A stretch of DNA of 64,000 bases from Halomonas jincaotanensis (GCF_018448785.1 NZ_JAHCLU010000009.1:1-64000), one strand, 5' to 3'; shown: positions 52,865 through 62,154, numbered from the stretch's first letter. A program made the numbers and translations. Notes: generated from the sequence alone by a model not told the origin.

Positions 52865-54673
52865 ATGAGCGACACTTTGCCCGAGACGAGCCAACGCAAG
52901 CTACGCCGAACCCCGCTGGCGATTGCCATGGCAACGGCGATATCGCTTACTGTCCTGCCCGGTTACCTGCTCGCCGAACCCGAACAGGATACCAATGGTT
53001 CCACCGACGTGGCCGAGTCCGAACAGGATACTAACGGCTCCACCGATGTGGCCGAGTCCGAACAGGATACCAACGGCTCCACCGAGGTTGCCGAGCCTGA
53101 TGACCGCCTTCAGGAGCTGAAAAGCGAGAATCGCGATCTCGAGGCGCGCGCTACTGAACTCGAGGAGGAACTCGAACGAGCGAACACGGAGCTTGAGACT
53201 TTCGAGGAGCGCCTTGCTGAAAGCGAATCTGAACGGGAAACACTCGAATCACGAGTGTCGGAAGCTGAAGAGCAACGCGAGCAGGCCGAGGATGCCATCG
53301 CGACCGCAACGTCTGAGGCGGAGCAGGCGCGGGCAGAACTGGAAGACGTCCGGGAACAGCGTCAATCCCTGGTCGCCGAGCACGACAACATCCAGCAGGA
53401 ACTCGCGGAAGCCCGCGATGAGCTAGAGGCTAGTGAGGAGGCCAGGCAAGCACGCGAGTCGGATATCGCGGCGTTGGAAGAACGCGCTGATGGCCTGGAG
53501 GCAGATCTGGTTCAACTACGCGAAGAGACCGACGCCGAGCTGTCCGAAGTCCGCACCGAGCGCGATGAACTGGACGCCGAGCTGTCCGAGGTTAGCACCG
53601 CGCGCGATGAACTGGATACCGAGCTGTCCGAGGTCCGCAGCGAGCGCGATGAACTGGACGCCGAGCTGTCCGAAGTCCGCACCGCGCGCGATGAACTGGA
53701 CGCCGAGCTGTCCGAGGTCCGCACCGCGCGCGATGAGCTGGATACCGAGCTGTCCGAGGTTCGCAGCGAGCGAGACGAGCTGGACTCCGAGCTGGCCGAG
53801 GTCCGCACCGCGCGCGATGAACTGGATACCGAGCTGTCCGAGGTCCGCACCGAGCGAGGCGAGCTGGATACCGAGCTGGCCGAGGTCCGCACCGAGCGCG
53901 ATGAGCTGGATGCCGAGCTGTCCGAGGTCCGCACCGCGCGCGATGAGCTGGATACCGAGCTGTCCGAGGTCCGCACCGCGCGCGATGAGCTGGATGCTGA
54001 GCTGTCCGAGGTTCGCAGCGAGCGAGACGAGCTGGACTCCGAGCTGGCCGAGGTCCGCACCGCGCGCGATGAGCTGGATGCCGAGCTGTCCGAGGTCCGC
54101 ACCGCGCGCGATGAGCTGGATGCCGAGCTGTCCGAGGTCCGCACCGCGCGCGATGAACTGGACGCCGAGCTGTCCGAGGTTAGCACCGCGCGCGATGAAC
54201 TGGATACCGAGCTGTCCGAGGTCCGCAGCGAGCGCGATGAGCTGGATGCCGAATTGGCTGAAGTGCGCAGCGACACCGTGACTCCCCTTCGGACCGAAGT
54301 CGAGCAGCTTCGCGCTCTGCTTCCTTCTGAGGAGGGGGGTGAGCTTGATCTCGACAGCGCCCAGGCGGCCGCGTCCGAACAGGCCTCTCGACTTCGTACT
54401 GCCCACGAAGCGTTGCGCCGCGGCAGTAGCGACGCCGACGACCCGCAAGCCGATTACGATGACGTAGTGGCGGACTTGCGGCGTGAACAGTCCTTGGTGA
54501 CAAGGGTACAGGGGGGAACGCTCTACACCCTACAATCGGGAGAGACCCTGGGTGATGTGGCTCTGCGCTACTATGGTGACGCCAACCTCTGGACAACCAT
54601 TCACCAGGCCAACCAGCACATCATCGAGAATCCGGATCGGGTGGTGCCAGGTCTCACCGTCATTCTGCCCTGA
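52865..54673 (+). CDS. Exported coiled-coil repeat protein with C-terminal LysM domain
   Basis: A 602-residue protein. CAGGAGACCCAC precedes ATG 52865. Residues 1-37 form a signal peptide (ending LLAEP), then three 13-residue repeats (EQDTNGSTDVAES), a general coiled coil (75-220), 17 copies of a 14-residue repeat (consensus DAELSEVRTARDEL, residues 223-460), a ~90-residue acidic region and a C-terminal LysM-like domain (TLQSGETLGDVALRYYGDANLWTTIHQAN). The 14-residue period is two heptads with Leu at core positions. It may reach across the periplasm while LysM holds peptidoglycan; FimV-like proteins share the layout. No homologue recognised. Confidence 0.82.
   Translation: MSDTLPETSQRKLRRTPLAIAMATAISLTVLPGYLLAEPEQDTNGSTDVAESEQDTNGSTDVAESEQDTNGSTEVAEPDDRLQELKSENRDLEARATELEEELERANTELETFEERLAESESERETLESRVSEAEEQREQAEDAIATATSEAEQARAELEDVREQRQSLVAEHDNIQQELAEARDELEASEEARQARESDIAALEERADGLEADLVQLREETDAELSEVRTERDELDAELSEVSTARDELDTELSEVRSERDELDAELSEVRTARDELDAELSEVRTARDELDTELSEVRSERDELDSELAEVRTARDELDTELSEVRTERGELDTELAEVRTERDELDAELSEVRTARDELDTELSEVRTARDELDAELSEVRSERDELDSELAEVRTARDELDAELSEVRTARDELDAELSEVRTARDELDAELSEVSTARDELDTELSEVRSERDELDAELAEVRSDTVTPLRTEVEQLRALLPSEEGGELDLDSAQAAASEQASRLRTAHEALRRGSSDADDPQADYDDVVADLRREQSLVTRVQGGTLYTLQSGETLGDVALRYYGDANLWTTIHQANQHIIENPDRVVPGLTVILP
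52979..53095 (+). repeat. 39-bp coding repeat, three copies
   Basis: Three units of 39 bases (52979-53017, 53018-53056, 53057-53095) encode 13 residues each, Glu-Gln-Asp-Thr-Asn-Gly-Ser-Thr at the core. They are almost identical, differing at synonymous and a few other positions. They lie right after the signal peptide of the LysM protein. Confidence 0.9.
53531..54244 (+). repeat. 42-bp coding tandem repeat, 17 copies plus a partial
   Basis: Seventeen contiguous 42-base units (714 bases) followed by an incomplete eighteenth. Units vary mainly at residues 2 (Ala/Thr/Ser), 5 (Ser/Ala), 8-10 (Arg-Thr-Ala, Arg-Ser-Glu, Ser-Thr-Ala) and 12. Copies 2-3 and 16-17 share the same variant pair, as do 6-7 and 12-13 nearly, which implies block duplication. 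No unit contains a stop in several other frames, which explains the long shadow frames here. Confidence 0.95.
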
Positions 54674-54849
54674 GCTGGTCCCCCCCTTGTCTTTCAGGCA
54701 CTGGGGGGCACCTTGACCCGTCCATAGCCGCCCACCGTATCTCCCGGCTGCGCGCCGAGACACCACCCAGCGTTGTCCTGCATTGTCCCAAGGCAATGCC
54801 GGTGTGATTGGGGTGCGGCAGAGGAGAGTTCAATTTGCAGCTACATGAC

Positions 54850-56094
54850 ATGAATATCGACGCCTTTCAGGCGCGGCTTGCCAGCGGCGAGGCTAAGCCA
54901 CTCGACTGGTGGCAGGCCTGCCGTGAGCGTATCGAGGCCCGGGAATCCGAGGTGCAGGCCTGGGAGTTCCTCAGTCCCGAGGTGGGGCATGCCCCCGCCG
55001 AAGGCGCGCTGCGCGGCGTGCCCGTGGGCGTCAAGGACATCATCGATACCTGCGATATGCCCACCGCCTGGGGGACCGGAGGCTATATGACGAGCGACGG
55101 CTCTCTCGTCGATGCCGCCGTGGTAACGCTGCTGCAGCAGCAGGGGGCGCTGGTCCTGGGCAAGACCGTATCCACCGAGTTCGCTTATTTCACCCCCGGC
55201 AAGACCCGCAACCCCCATGACACTTCGCGTACCCCAGGGGGGTCCTCCAGTGGTTCCGCAGCGGCGGTGGCGGATGGCATGGTGCCCCTGGCGCTCGGCA
55301 CCCAGACGGCGGGTAGCATCATTCGCCCGGCAAGCTACTGTGGCATCTACGGCTACAAGCCGACCTTCGACACCGTCAGCACCGCCGGGATCAAGCCCTT
55401 CGCGCCGTCATTGGATACCCTGGGCTGGTTTGCCAGACATATCGAGGATATCTGCACGACATTTTCGACCCTGACGCGAGCCCCGGCCATCGAGGCGCTC
55501 CCGGATCTCACCGGTATTCGTGTCGGGGTATGCAGTCTGCCCGGCAACGAGGCGCTGAATGCCGACGTGACCCAGGCACTACGTCAGGCTCAGGAGCGGT
55601 TCGAGAAAGTTGGCGCCAGTGTCGTCGTCTTGCCGTTCGATGCGCGCTTCGATGACCTGGTCGAGCACCAGAAGGTCGTCATGGCTTATGAGGCCTCCCA
55701 GAGTCTGGCCAGCGAGTACCAACACCATGCCCAACAGATGGGGCCGAAACTGGTGGAGTTGATTCAGCAAGGCCTGGCGCTCTCCTACGCACGTTACCGG
55801 GAGGCCCAGCGCGCCACGACCGAGCTGCGCCAGTTGCTTTCGCGTAGATTCGACGTAGACGTCGACGTGATTCTCGCCGCCAGCGCGCAAGGTGTGGCAC
55901 CAATAGGGCTGGGTGCCACCGGTGATCCGCTGTTTTGTCGTGCCTGGACCCTACTGGGAGTGCCTTGCCTCAACCTGCCGATCAGCCAGGGCGAGCAGGG
56001 GTTACCGGTAGGCGTCCAGCTGATCGGCGATCGCTATGACGACGACCGCTTGCTGTCGATCGCGCGAACCTTGATGCGTGCTCAAACGGGATAG
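54850..56094 (+). CDS. Amidase (amidase signature family)
   Basis: A 414-residue amidohydrolase with the Ser-cisSer-Lys triad: Lys in GVPVGVKDIIDT, cis-Ser in PGGSSSGSAAAV and nucleophile Ser in GTQTAGSIIRPASYCG. Substrate unknown; the group includes allophanate hydrolase-like, glutamyl-tRNA amidotransferase A-like and aliphatic amidases; no gatB/gatC is next to it. The ATG has no ribosome site at proper spacing; a TTG at 54835 preceded by GAGGAG at 8 bases could be the true start. Previous terminator-like GC hairpin lies around 54680-54720. Confidence 0.87.
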   Translation: MNIDAFQARLASGEAKPLDWWQACRERIEARESEVQAWEFLSPEVGHAPAEGALRGVPVGVKDIIDTCDMPTAWGTGGYMTSDGSLVDAAVVTLLQQQGALVLGKTVSTEFAYFTPGKTRNPHDTSRTPGGSSSGSAAAVADGMVPLALGTQTAGSIIRPASYCGIYGYKPTFDTVSTAGIKPFAPSLDTLGWFARHIEDICTTFSTLTRAPAIEALPDLTGIRVGVCSLPGNEALNADVTQALRQAQERFEKVGASVVVLPFDARFDDLVEHQKVVMAYEASQSLASEYQHHAQQMGPKLVELIQQGLALSYARYREAQRATTELRQLLSRRFDVDVDVILAASAQGVAPIGLGATGDPLFCRAWTLLGVPCLNLPISQGEQGLPVGVQLIGDRYDDDRLLSIARTLMRAQTG

Positions 56095-56109
56095 GCGATC
56101 ATCTAGCCA

Positions 56110-56964
56110 ATGTTGCAATGGCTGAAGGCACTGTCATGGGGGCGATACGGGTGGCTACTTCGGCGGCACGTACATCTCGTGCTGACGCTCGGGGTCCTGC
56201 TGTTCTGGTCACTGACGGGGCTTGCGGTCGCCGAGATACTGTTTCTGCCAGTCTGGGTTATGGCCACTCAATTGATCGTGGCCGGCAGTCTCGAAGCGGC
56301 CCGGTTGCGTCGTCGTGCCTGGCTTGGGCAGTACCTGTATGAACGTTCTCCCTGGCATCGCTGGTTGCGCGGCGGCGTGGTGATGGTGGTGCGTCATCAG
56401 TTACTGGGCGTGGGGCTGGCGTTGGTGCTGTTAGTTGAATTGCGACTGTTGCCGCTGGTTTGCTGGCCAGTGTTGCTCCTGGGGGCGGTTGCCATGGTGG
56501 TGTCGAGAGATCTGCTGCGTCGCCGACTGTCACGTCACGTGATCGCGCGCCACGTGGATGCAGTGACTCGTCGCCTGCTGATGCTGCCCACCGCGGGGTT
56601 GCTGATGATCGCGCTGGTGATGACTGTCCTCTGGCTACCCCAGCCCTACCTGGTGGGGCTACGCTGGGAAGAGGCACTTCTCGAACATTTACAGGGGCGT
56701 GAGAACGACTCATTGCTGGGATTCTTCGTGCGCGTGGGCAGCACTGCCGAAATCACTCAGGTGTGGGTCATGCAGAATGCCATGCAGAGTCTTCGGGTCG
56801 CCAACTCAGCCGCGCTGCTGGGCTGGGTGCTATTGCTGCTGACCCAGAGCGCGTTCGCCTGGGCCTATGTCCGACTGCTGGTCGGCGCCGATGTGCTGTG
56901 CCGGGAAGGTCGCCACAATGGCGGGAACGTCGATCGGTCGGGTATCCGAGGGTCATCATCATGA
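56110..56964 (+). CDS. Membrane protein of unknown function
   Basis: A 284-residue protein with about six hydrophobic segments (near 22-45, 48-65, 95-115, 118-135, 160-178 and 232-255) and many Arg in loops. No family recognised. It overlaps the following gene by 4 bases (ATGA) and the two look like one functional unit. It starts 15 bases after the amidase stop. Confidence 0.7.
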   Translation: MLQWLKALSWGRYGWLLRRHVHLVLTLGVLLFWSLTGLAVAEILFLPVWVMATQLIVAGSLEAARLRRRAWLGQYLYERSPWHRWLRGGVVMVVRHQLLGVGLALVLLVELRLLPLVCWPVLLLGAVAMVVSRDLLRRRLSRHVIARHVDAVTRRLLMLPTAGLLMIALVMTVLWLPQPYLVGLRWEEALLEHLQGRENDSLLGFFVRVGSTAEITQVWVMQNAMQSLRVANSAALLGWVLLLLTQSAFAWAYVRLLVGADVLCREGRHNGGNVDRSGIRGSSS

Positions 56965-58118
56965 GCCTTTGCCATGTTTCATCCTCAATGACAGCTGGAC
57001 GGGGGTTGCCATGCGTATGGCGCCATTGGGCGTTGTCGTTGTTGATGATCCTGGGGCTGATGCTGGTGCTCGGCACGGGCCTCCGGCTGTTGGAGCAGCG
57101 CACCGATGACCCGCTGTACCGCGTGATCGTCAATGGCCAGCCGCTGACTCTGGACGCCGAGAATCATGCTGCTCTGAGCCGCGACATACAGGCGATGACA
57201 GGAGATATCGAGGCACGGCTGATGGCCCGAATGACGCCATGGTTGGAGGAGCGCCTCGATCAGGCCTTTGCCCCCCTGACGTTGGCGGTGCCGGACTATC
57301 TCGACTGGTACTACTCCCCCGGTGGCAGCTACATGCGTCTTGGCGTGGCCTTGGTCGGTGACGCGGACGCCTGGCTGGATGAGCAGCTCCATCAGCGGCT
57401 GGTGAGGCCGAGCGGCATCGAGGCGGCCCTGGCCGAGCTCCAGGTAGATTATCCGCAACGCCTCGCCAGGGAGCAGCAGGGCCTGGCCACAGAGCTGACA
57501 TCGACGCTCCATGAACGCTACGTCTCACGACAGGTGGCGGCAGAGGGGGAGAGCGAGCAGCCCGTTCATGAGTTCGATCTGGATGGGGTGCTGCAGCATG
57601 CTCTGCAGGATGGCCTGGATACCGCCCGCTGGAGCACTGCGGCCGCGGGAGGCAGCGGTGCCGGGCTGCTGGCGGGGCGTACTCTGGCTCGGCGGCTCGG
57701 CGCTTCTGCCGCCGTGCAGGGTAGCCGCATGGCCCTGCGCAGCCTGGTTGTGCGGCTGGGGACAGGCACTGCGCGCGCGCTGGCCACGGGTGGGGCTACC
57801 GCGGCGGCCACTGCCCCGACCGGCCCTGGTGCCCTCGTGGCGGGTACGCTGACCACCGCCGTGACCTTGGCGAGCATCGCCGGCAGCGAGTACGCGTTGC
57901 TCAAGATGCAGGCGGCGATCCATCGGCCCACGATGCAAACCCAGCTGCTCGAGGCCATCGGCGAAGCCCGGGAGGCTTCGTTATTTTTTTCCCTCGAGAC
58001 CGCGGTCTCTGCAGCCGCCGTCAGCCAGGCTGAGCAGCTCGAGACGCAGGCGGCCAGGCGTGGGGAGGGCGAACCGGCGCCGAATGCCTATCGTATCCTT
58101 GGCCGACTCAATGAGTAG
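56961..58118 (+). CDS. Membrane-anchored protein of unknown function
   Basis: A 385-residue protein: N-terminal helix (about 24-44), a large periplasmic segment with conserved-looking PDYLDWYYSPGGSYMRLG, then a Gly/Ala-rich hydrophobic region (215-320) with at least two helices. ATG 56961 overlaps the previous stop; a second Met at 56988 is possible. Function unknown; the paired arrangement points to a two-component membrane complex. Confidence 0.68.
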   Translation: MSLCHVSSSMTAGRGLPCVWRHWALSLLMILGLMLVLGTGLRLLEQRTDDPLYRVIVNGQPLTLDAENHAALSRDIQAMTGDIEARLMARMTPWLEERLDQAFAPLTLAVPDYLDWYYSPGGSYMRLGVALVGDADAWLDEQLHQRLVRPSGIEAALAELQVDYPQRLAREQQGLATELTSTLHERYVSRQVAAEGESEQPVHEFDLDGVLQHALQDGLDTARWSTAAAGGSGAGLLAGRTLARRLGASAAVQGSRMALRSLVVRLGTGTARALATGGATAAATAPTGPGALVAGTLTTAVTLASIAGSEYALLKMQAAIHRPTMQTQLLEAIGEAREASLFFSLETAVSAAAVSQAEQLETQAARRGEGEPAPNAYRILGRLNE

Positions 58119-58176
58119 GTGAGGATGGCTCCCGACTGCCATACTGGGACCCCACGACCCGATCGAGAAGGGCGCC

Positions 58177-58524
58177 ATGAGCAATGGACTCTACCAACAG
58201 TTGGAATGTCGCTGCGGTGCGATCTGTCTGCTGGCCTGCGGTACGCCACTTGGCATGGCTTCTACCGCCGCAGGAGAGGCGGTCACCCTCTGGTCGCGAG
58301 AGGTCGTGCAGATCTGCCAGGGCCTCGACGACCTCGACAGCCGGGAAGAAGCCTCGGGGGGCGACGTCCAGGCCTGCCGGCATTGCGGGGAGGCGCTGCT
58401 GGTTCAGCATGACGAGGTGGGCGTAGTGGTCGTGCCTTGGGCATCGGTTGATAACGACTCCGCCGCGGCCATGATGGCCACATCGACTCGAGAAAGGCTC
58501 GAGGCGCTGGGCTATCGCTTCTAG
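58177..58524 (+). CDS. Small cysteine-rich (zinc-ribbon-like) protein
   Basis: A 115-residue protein with an N-terminal Cys-Arg-Cys and later Cys-Arg-His-Cys that could bind one zinc. The rest is acidic. No family recognised. It follows the membrane pair by 58 bases on the same strand. The start is plausible (GAGAAGGGCGCC upstream). Confidence 0.55.
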   Translation: MSNGLYQQLECRCGAICLLACGTPLGMASTAAGEAVTLWSREVVQICQGLDDLDSREEASGGDVQACRHCGEALLVQHDEVGVVVVPWASVDNDSAAAMMATSTRERLEALGYRF

Positions 58525-58579
58525 CGCCTGGATTCCATGAACGCGCTATGAGTCTTGCAAGGGCAAATCCTGTGTCCGC

Positions 58580-58642
58580 AATCGGATTGTCAGCGAAGAA
58601 GAATACGAGGCTCCAGTGAGTGTTCGCCTGAGCCCATCCCAT
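58580..58642 (-). pseudogene. 3'-end remnant of an ATP-grasp gene paralogue
   Basis: The minus strand encodes THWSLVFFFADNPI (58580-58621), which matches THWGLVFFFGDDPI near the C-terminus of the adjacent intact ATP-grasp gene, also at DNA level. A TAA stands right before the ATG at 58642. It looks like a leftover of a partial tandem duplication. Confidence 0.6.
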
Positions 58643-58692
58643 TTACTTGATATGACTCAGTACTGATCAGACGAACCAATGAGTCTGCTTGA

Positions 58693-58720
58693 AAAGGGCA
58701 GGGCCTTAGCCCTGCCCTTT
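58693..58720 (-). terminator. Terminator downstream of the ATP-grasp gene
   Basis: Perfect 12-bp stem AAAGGGCAGGGC / GCCCTGCCCTTT with a 4-base loop, followed on the minus strand by TTTTC. It lies 52 bases past the minus-strand gene stop and could work in both directions. Confidence 0.8.
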
Positions 58721-58772
58721 GTTACTTCCAGGTTACCTCCAGTCTCAATACGGGATAGCCTTGAACGAATTA

Positions 58773-60080
58773 CTAAACGTAGAAGTCCAGGTCCTCTTGA
58801 GCCTTGAGCAGGTCGCGCATCGTGATCGGATCGTCACCGAAGAAGAACACGAGACCCCAGTGCGTACCGAATGCAGACCGGTCCGGAACCGTTTCTTCGG
58901 TCGGTGCGACCAGTTCGTGGGACTCGAAGTACGGGTGCTCGATGGTTTCCTTGGGCATCTCTAGCTTGCTGACGACACGACGACGTGGATACACGCCAAA
59001 GCAACCCGCATAGCCTTTCGCACCCTCCACTTCCTTTGGGAAGAAGGCATCGACCTCCTCCTTGGTGCTCTTGGGATCGAAGACCAGCATCGAGGCCTGA
59101 TAGGCACTGAATCCGTAGGCGCGCTCGATGAGCTCGAAGGCCTTGAAACCAGGCGGACGATAGGCAACCTCGCCGAAGTACATCTCGCCGTCTGCCGTCA
59201 CGAAGTACTCGGGATGGATCAGGCCGAACTGGATGTCGAACGTCTTGATCAGCTTCTCGATCTGCTTGGTGATCGCATTGCGCCAGCTCTCGAGCTCCTT
59301 AGTGGCAGGAACGAAGACCGAGTAGCCCAGGGTCACGTATTCCGAGATGTTGAGGAACTTGATCTTGCCATCGTGAATCCAGGCCTCGACGGCAAATTCC
59401 CAGCCGTCCAGGTGACTCTCCATCAGCAGCGGATACTCTTCATCCGGGATATGCTCGATTTCTTCCATCGTGCGGATCATGCGATGGCCAAGACAGCCGG
59501 CCTTGTCGAACGCCTTGACGTGAATCGGGTCATCGGGATCACCGTCGAGCTTGAGCAGCGTCTGGTTGACACGCTTCATGAAACGGACGACGTCCTCCTT
59601 CTCGTGGGCCTCCTCGAAGATCCCCACGCGAATGCCGCCAAGCTGGGCGCGGCGTTTCATCAGTGCCTTGTCGCGGAAAAGAATGGATTGTCCGTACATG
59701 CGCGGGTTGTCCATCAGGACGGAATTGATGGCGCCTGACCATTCGACGGTTTCCTCGAACAATGGTATGGCCACATCAACACCTTCCTCCTTGAGCCGTT
59801 CCGCAATCTCCAAGGATCGATCGTTCAGGCGTATAAAATCCCATGGAATGTACGGGATCTTGTTGGCTTCGCAGAAATCGGCGGCCCAATCGGGGGCAAC
59901 CACCACATAGCGGCGGTCAAACTTTTGTGCAGCCTTGATGGCATTGACGCTCCAGCCCAGTAGTGCGATGTAGCCCTTGTTAGGATCCTTGGGGGTTTCA
60001 GTGCCACGTACCGAATCCATTGTCGGGTCGGTCCAGCTTGAAACGTCTGTGGAGGTAGGGGTTTCTGATGCAGTCGACAT
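58773..60080 (-). CDS. ATP-grasp domain enzyme of unknown substrate
   Basis: A 435-residue protein starting at ATG 60080, with AAGGAG 8 bases before it (a GTG lies three codons earlier). An N-terminal Rossmann-like region (GYIALLGWSVNAIKAAQKFDRRYVVVAPDW) is followed by the ATP-grasp fold: KAFDKAGCLGHR, LLMESHLDGWEFAVEAWIHDGKI and the metal-binding strand MYFGEVAYRPPG, where the usual Glu-x-Asn is Glu-Val-Ala, which may alter Mg binding. ATP-grasp enzymes join a carboxylate to an amine or thiol. It is 85 bases downstream of the 662-residue gene on the same strand, so probably one operon. Confidence 0.82.
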   Translation of the reverse strand: MSTASETPTSTDVSSWTDPTMDSVRGTETPKDPNKGYIALLGWSVNAIKAAQKFDRRYVVVAPDWAADFCEANKIPYIPWDFIRLNDRSLEIAERLKEEGVDVAIPLFEETVEWSGAINSVLMDNPRMYGQSILFRDKALMKRRAQLGGIRVGIFEEAHEKEDVVRFMKRVNQTLLKLDGDPDDPIHVKAFDKAGCLGHRMIRTMEEIEHIPDEEYPLLMESHLDGWEFAVEAWIHDGKIKFLNISEYVTLGYSVFVPATKELESWRNAITKQIEKLIKTFDIQFGLIHPEYFVTADGEMYFGEVAYRPPGFKAFELIERAYGFSAYQASMLVFDPKSTKEEVDAFFPKEVEGAKGYAGCFGVYPRRRVVSKLEMPKETIEHPYFESHELVAPTEETVPDRSAFGTHWGLVFFFGDDPITMRDLLKAQEDLDFYV

Positions 60081-60165
60081 AAGTTGCACTCCTTGTGCGT
60101 TGAGCAGCGAATTAACGCTCGATGTATAGCGGCCTTATCGAGCATAAGTGCCAAGCATCTTCGGA

Positions 60166-62154
60166 CTATCGTCCCGACGCCCAGCTACCCTGGGCCAGAC
60201 CCATGGCCCGATCTACTTCATCGGATGGAATACCGGCCGGTTCCCCCTTTTCGAGCGGGTCGTAGTGAAAGACGTACAACCGCGAGGCGAACTCGGCCAC
60301 CGGCAGTGAGGCCTCACCGTAGAGTTCACCATGGCCCTGGGTCGAGGTAACGATTCCCTGTCCCCAGTCTTGCCCACTGTCGTTGTTGGGATTGAAGAAG
60401 TACACGCGCATGATCTGGCTCGGATCGAGGGCAAGTCGCTGGATGGTGATGGCGTGCCAGCCGAGAAAGCGCGTGGCACTGTCGGTGACGGCAATACCGG
60501 CCGGTTGCGGGTTGATAACCGGTATATTGCCATTGTAGTAGGGATGATAGGCCGCGTAGAAGTCACGGATGAAGCCCTCGAAATCCTTGAGCCTACCGGT
60601 GAAAACATCGACCGCGATGCGAAATCCGTGTCCGACGTGGTCACCGTGGAACTCAGCATTGACCCACTTGTGCGGGTCCTCTCCACGACCGGCACTGCGG
60701 CGTCCCATTTCGAAGTAGATGCGATCGAGGTGAGGGACAGTGAGTAGCGAGACGGCGTCCACATCCACCGGTGGCTCAGCTGCCAGGCCGGCTCCGAGCT
60801 CGCGGGAGGAAATGTTGTGGCCTTCGAAGCGCATCACGATCTCGTCGTCTCGCGCCGCCCAGGCGACGATTCGCAACAGGTCAGCGGGTGTATTGAAGGC
60901 CCACATCGACAGGGCGCGTGTCGACTGGCAGGTGGGGTAATTTCCTTGACCCACGCCCAGCGGACGACCAAGCACATTGAGAACGTCGGCGAGCAGAAAG
61001 CATTCTGGCGAGCGACGGCTCCCAAAGACAGCAACGATCTTCTGTGCCGCCGCATCGCACAACGATAGCCTTAGCTGCCGCCATAGCGATGGGGCCACCG
61101 GGGGCGAGTAAAGAATGCCCCGCTCGAGCATCATGGCAAGACCATAGGCGGCCTGGCTGGTTTCGGCAAACAGGGCTTCATCGATCAGCTTATGAATCAA
61201 CGCCGGATAACAGTGGAAAGCGTCTGCCCCTGTGTAGCTCAGGCCGAGTGCCGTGGGGATCAACTCGTTCCATCGGTTGCGCAGGTAACGTATGAAGCCC
61301 GGCATATAGGGCGAGACCAAGCCGGTGCTGTGCATGGCCTGGGCAAAGGCAATGGCCTCCTGTAGCAGGGACGCGTCATCCATGGACGCCAGTCGCTCGG
61401 CATACACATCGAAGCCGGGATCCTCGCGGCAGCCGTCGGTGGGACTGAATACAGCATTGATCAGTTGCAATGCGTCGTCCCCGACCTCGCCGACCATGGC
61501 ATCCGAGGTGTGCAGGCAGGTGGCAATCTGAGTCACCATGTGCTTGACGCCATCAACCTGGACCGGGCGTTGCGCCAGAATTCGCCAGACTTCGGCGACC
61601 AGGTGCTCGAGAAGATTCTCGTATCCCAGGTGTTGAAGCAGGTAGTGATACAGGTTCTGGACGGCGTATCCGAGCCTGTCGGGCCGAAGCCGGTCGCTCT
61701 CTTGTAGGTCACTGACGACGATATCGAGGTTCATGGCCATCACCTGAGCGAGAAAGTGATGGGCATGCTCGGCAGAGACCGAAGGGTGCGTAAAATCGCC
61801 ATTGGCAACAGCCAGCAGGCGAATCTGGCTCAGGCTTTCAACCAGGGTGGCGGCCGGATCACCATGACGAATGGTACGGACGGCGAGAGAAGGTACCAGG
61901 GTCTGGGGATAATCCCAGTCGCTGCCCCGGAAGAAACCCGCGGCCTCGAGCGCTGGCACGCGCGAGTAGAGTTGATCTAGACCTCTGGCATCGAACATCA
62001 GTTTGCTGGCGGGTTCGAGAACCTCGAATACCGGCGAAACACCCTCGGCTGCATTGGTGGCGGCAAGCCGCTCGACTGCCGCGTCTAGCTGCGCCGTGAG
62101 CTCTCCTGAGGCACCGTCGTCATGGGGATTAGACTGGTGTGTATCTATGTTCAT
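60166..62154 (-). CDS. Large protein with papain/C39-like cysteine-peptidase-type active site; function unknown
   Basis: A 662-residue soluble protein. The N-terminal 390 residues are helical and unrecognised. From residue 400 the sequence reads VGQGNYPTCQSTRALSMW, then HGDHVGHGFRIAVDV (503-517), and GWHAITIQRL ... MRVYFFNPNNDSGQDWG (565-597). Gln403, Cys409, His567 and Asn588 (or Asp592) come in the order and spacing of a clan CA cysteine peptidase or transglutaminase-like fold. No signal peptide is seen. It could cleave or transfer an acyl or peptidyl group made by the ATP-grasp enzymes beside it. I did not recognise a named family. Confidence 0.72.
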   Translation of the reverse strand: MNIDTHQSNPHDDGASGELTAQLDAAVERLAATNAAEGVSPVFEVLEPASKLMFDARGLDQLYSRVPALEAAGFFRGSDWDYPQTLVPSLAVRTIRHGDPAATLVESLSQIRLLAVANGDFTHPSVSAEHAHHFLAQVMAMNLDIVVSDLQESDRLRPDRLGYAVQNLYHYLLQHLGYENLLEHLVAEVWRILAQRPVQVDGVKHMVTQIATCLHTSDAMVGEVGDDALQLINAVFSPTDGCREDPGFDVYAERLASMDDASLLQEAIAFAQAMHSTGLVSPYMPGFIRYLRNRWNELIPTALGLSYTGADAFHCYPALIHKLIDEALFAETSQAAYGLAMMLERGILYSPPVAPSLWRQLRLSLCDAAAQKIVAVFGSRRSPECFLLADVLNVLGRPLGVGQGNYPTCQSTRALSMWAFNTPADLLRIVAWAARDDEIVMRFEGHNISSRELGAGLAAEPPVDVDAVSLLTVPHLDRIYFEMGRRSAGRGEDPHKWVNAEFHGDHVGHGFRIAVDVFTGRLKDFEGFIRDFYAAYHPYYNGNIPVINPQPAGIAVTDSATRFLGWHAITIQRLALDPSQIMRVYFFNPNNDSGQDWGQGIVTSTQGHGELYGEASLPVAEFASRLYVFHYDPLEKGEPAGIPSDEVDRAMGLAQGSWASGR

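Noticed and set aside
53433-54448. Long open frames of 254-310 codons on both strands across the repeat region
   Set aside because: The 42-bp unit has no stop in those frames, so they stay open by repetition. They have no ribosome site or family resemblance.
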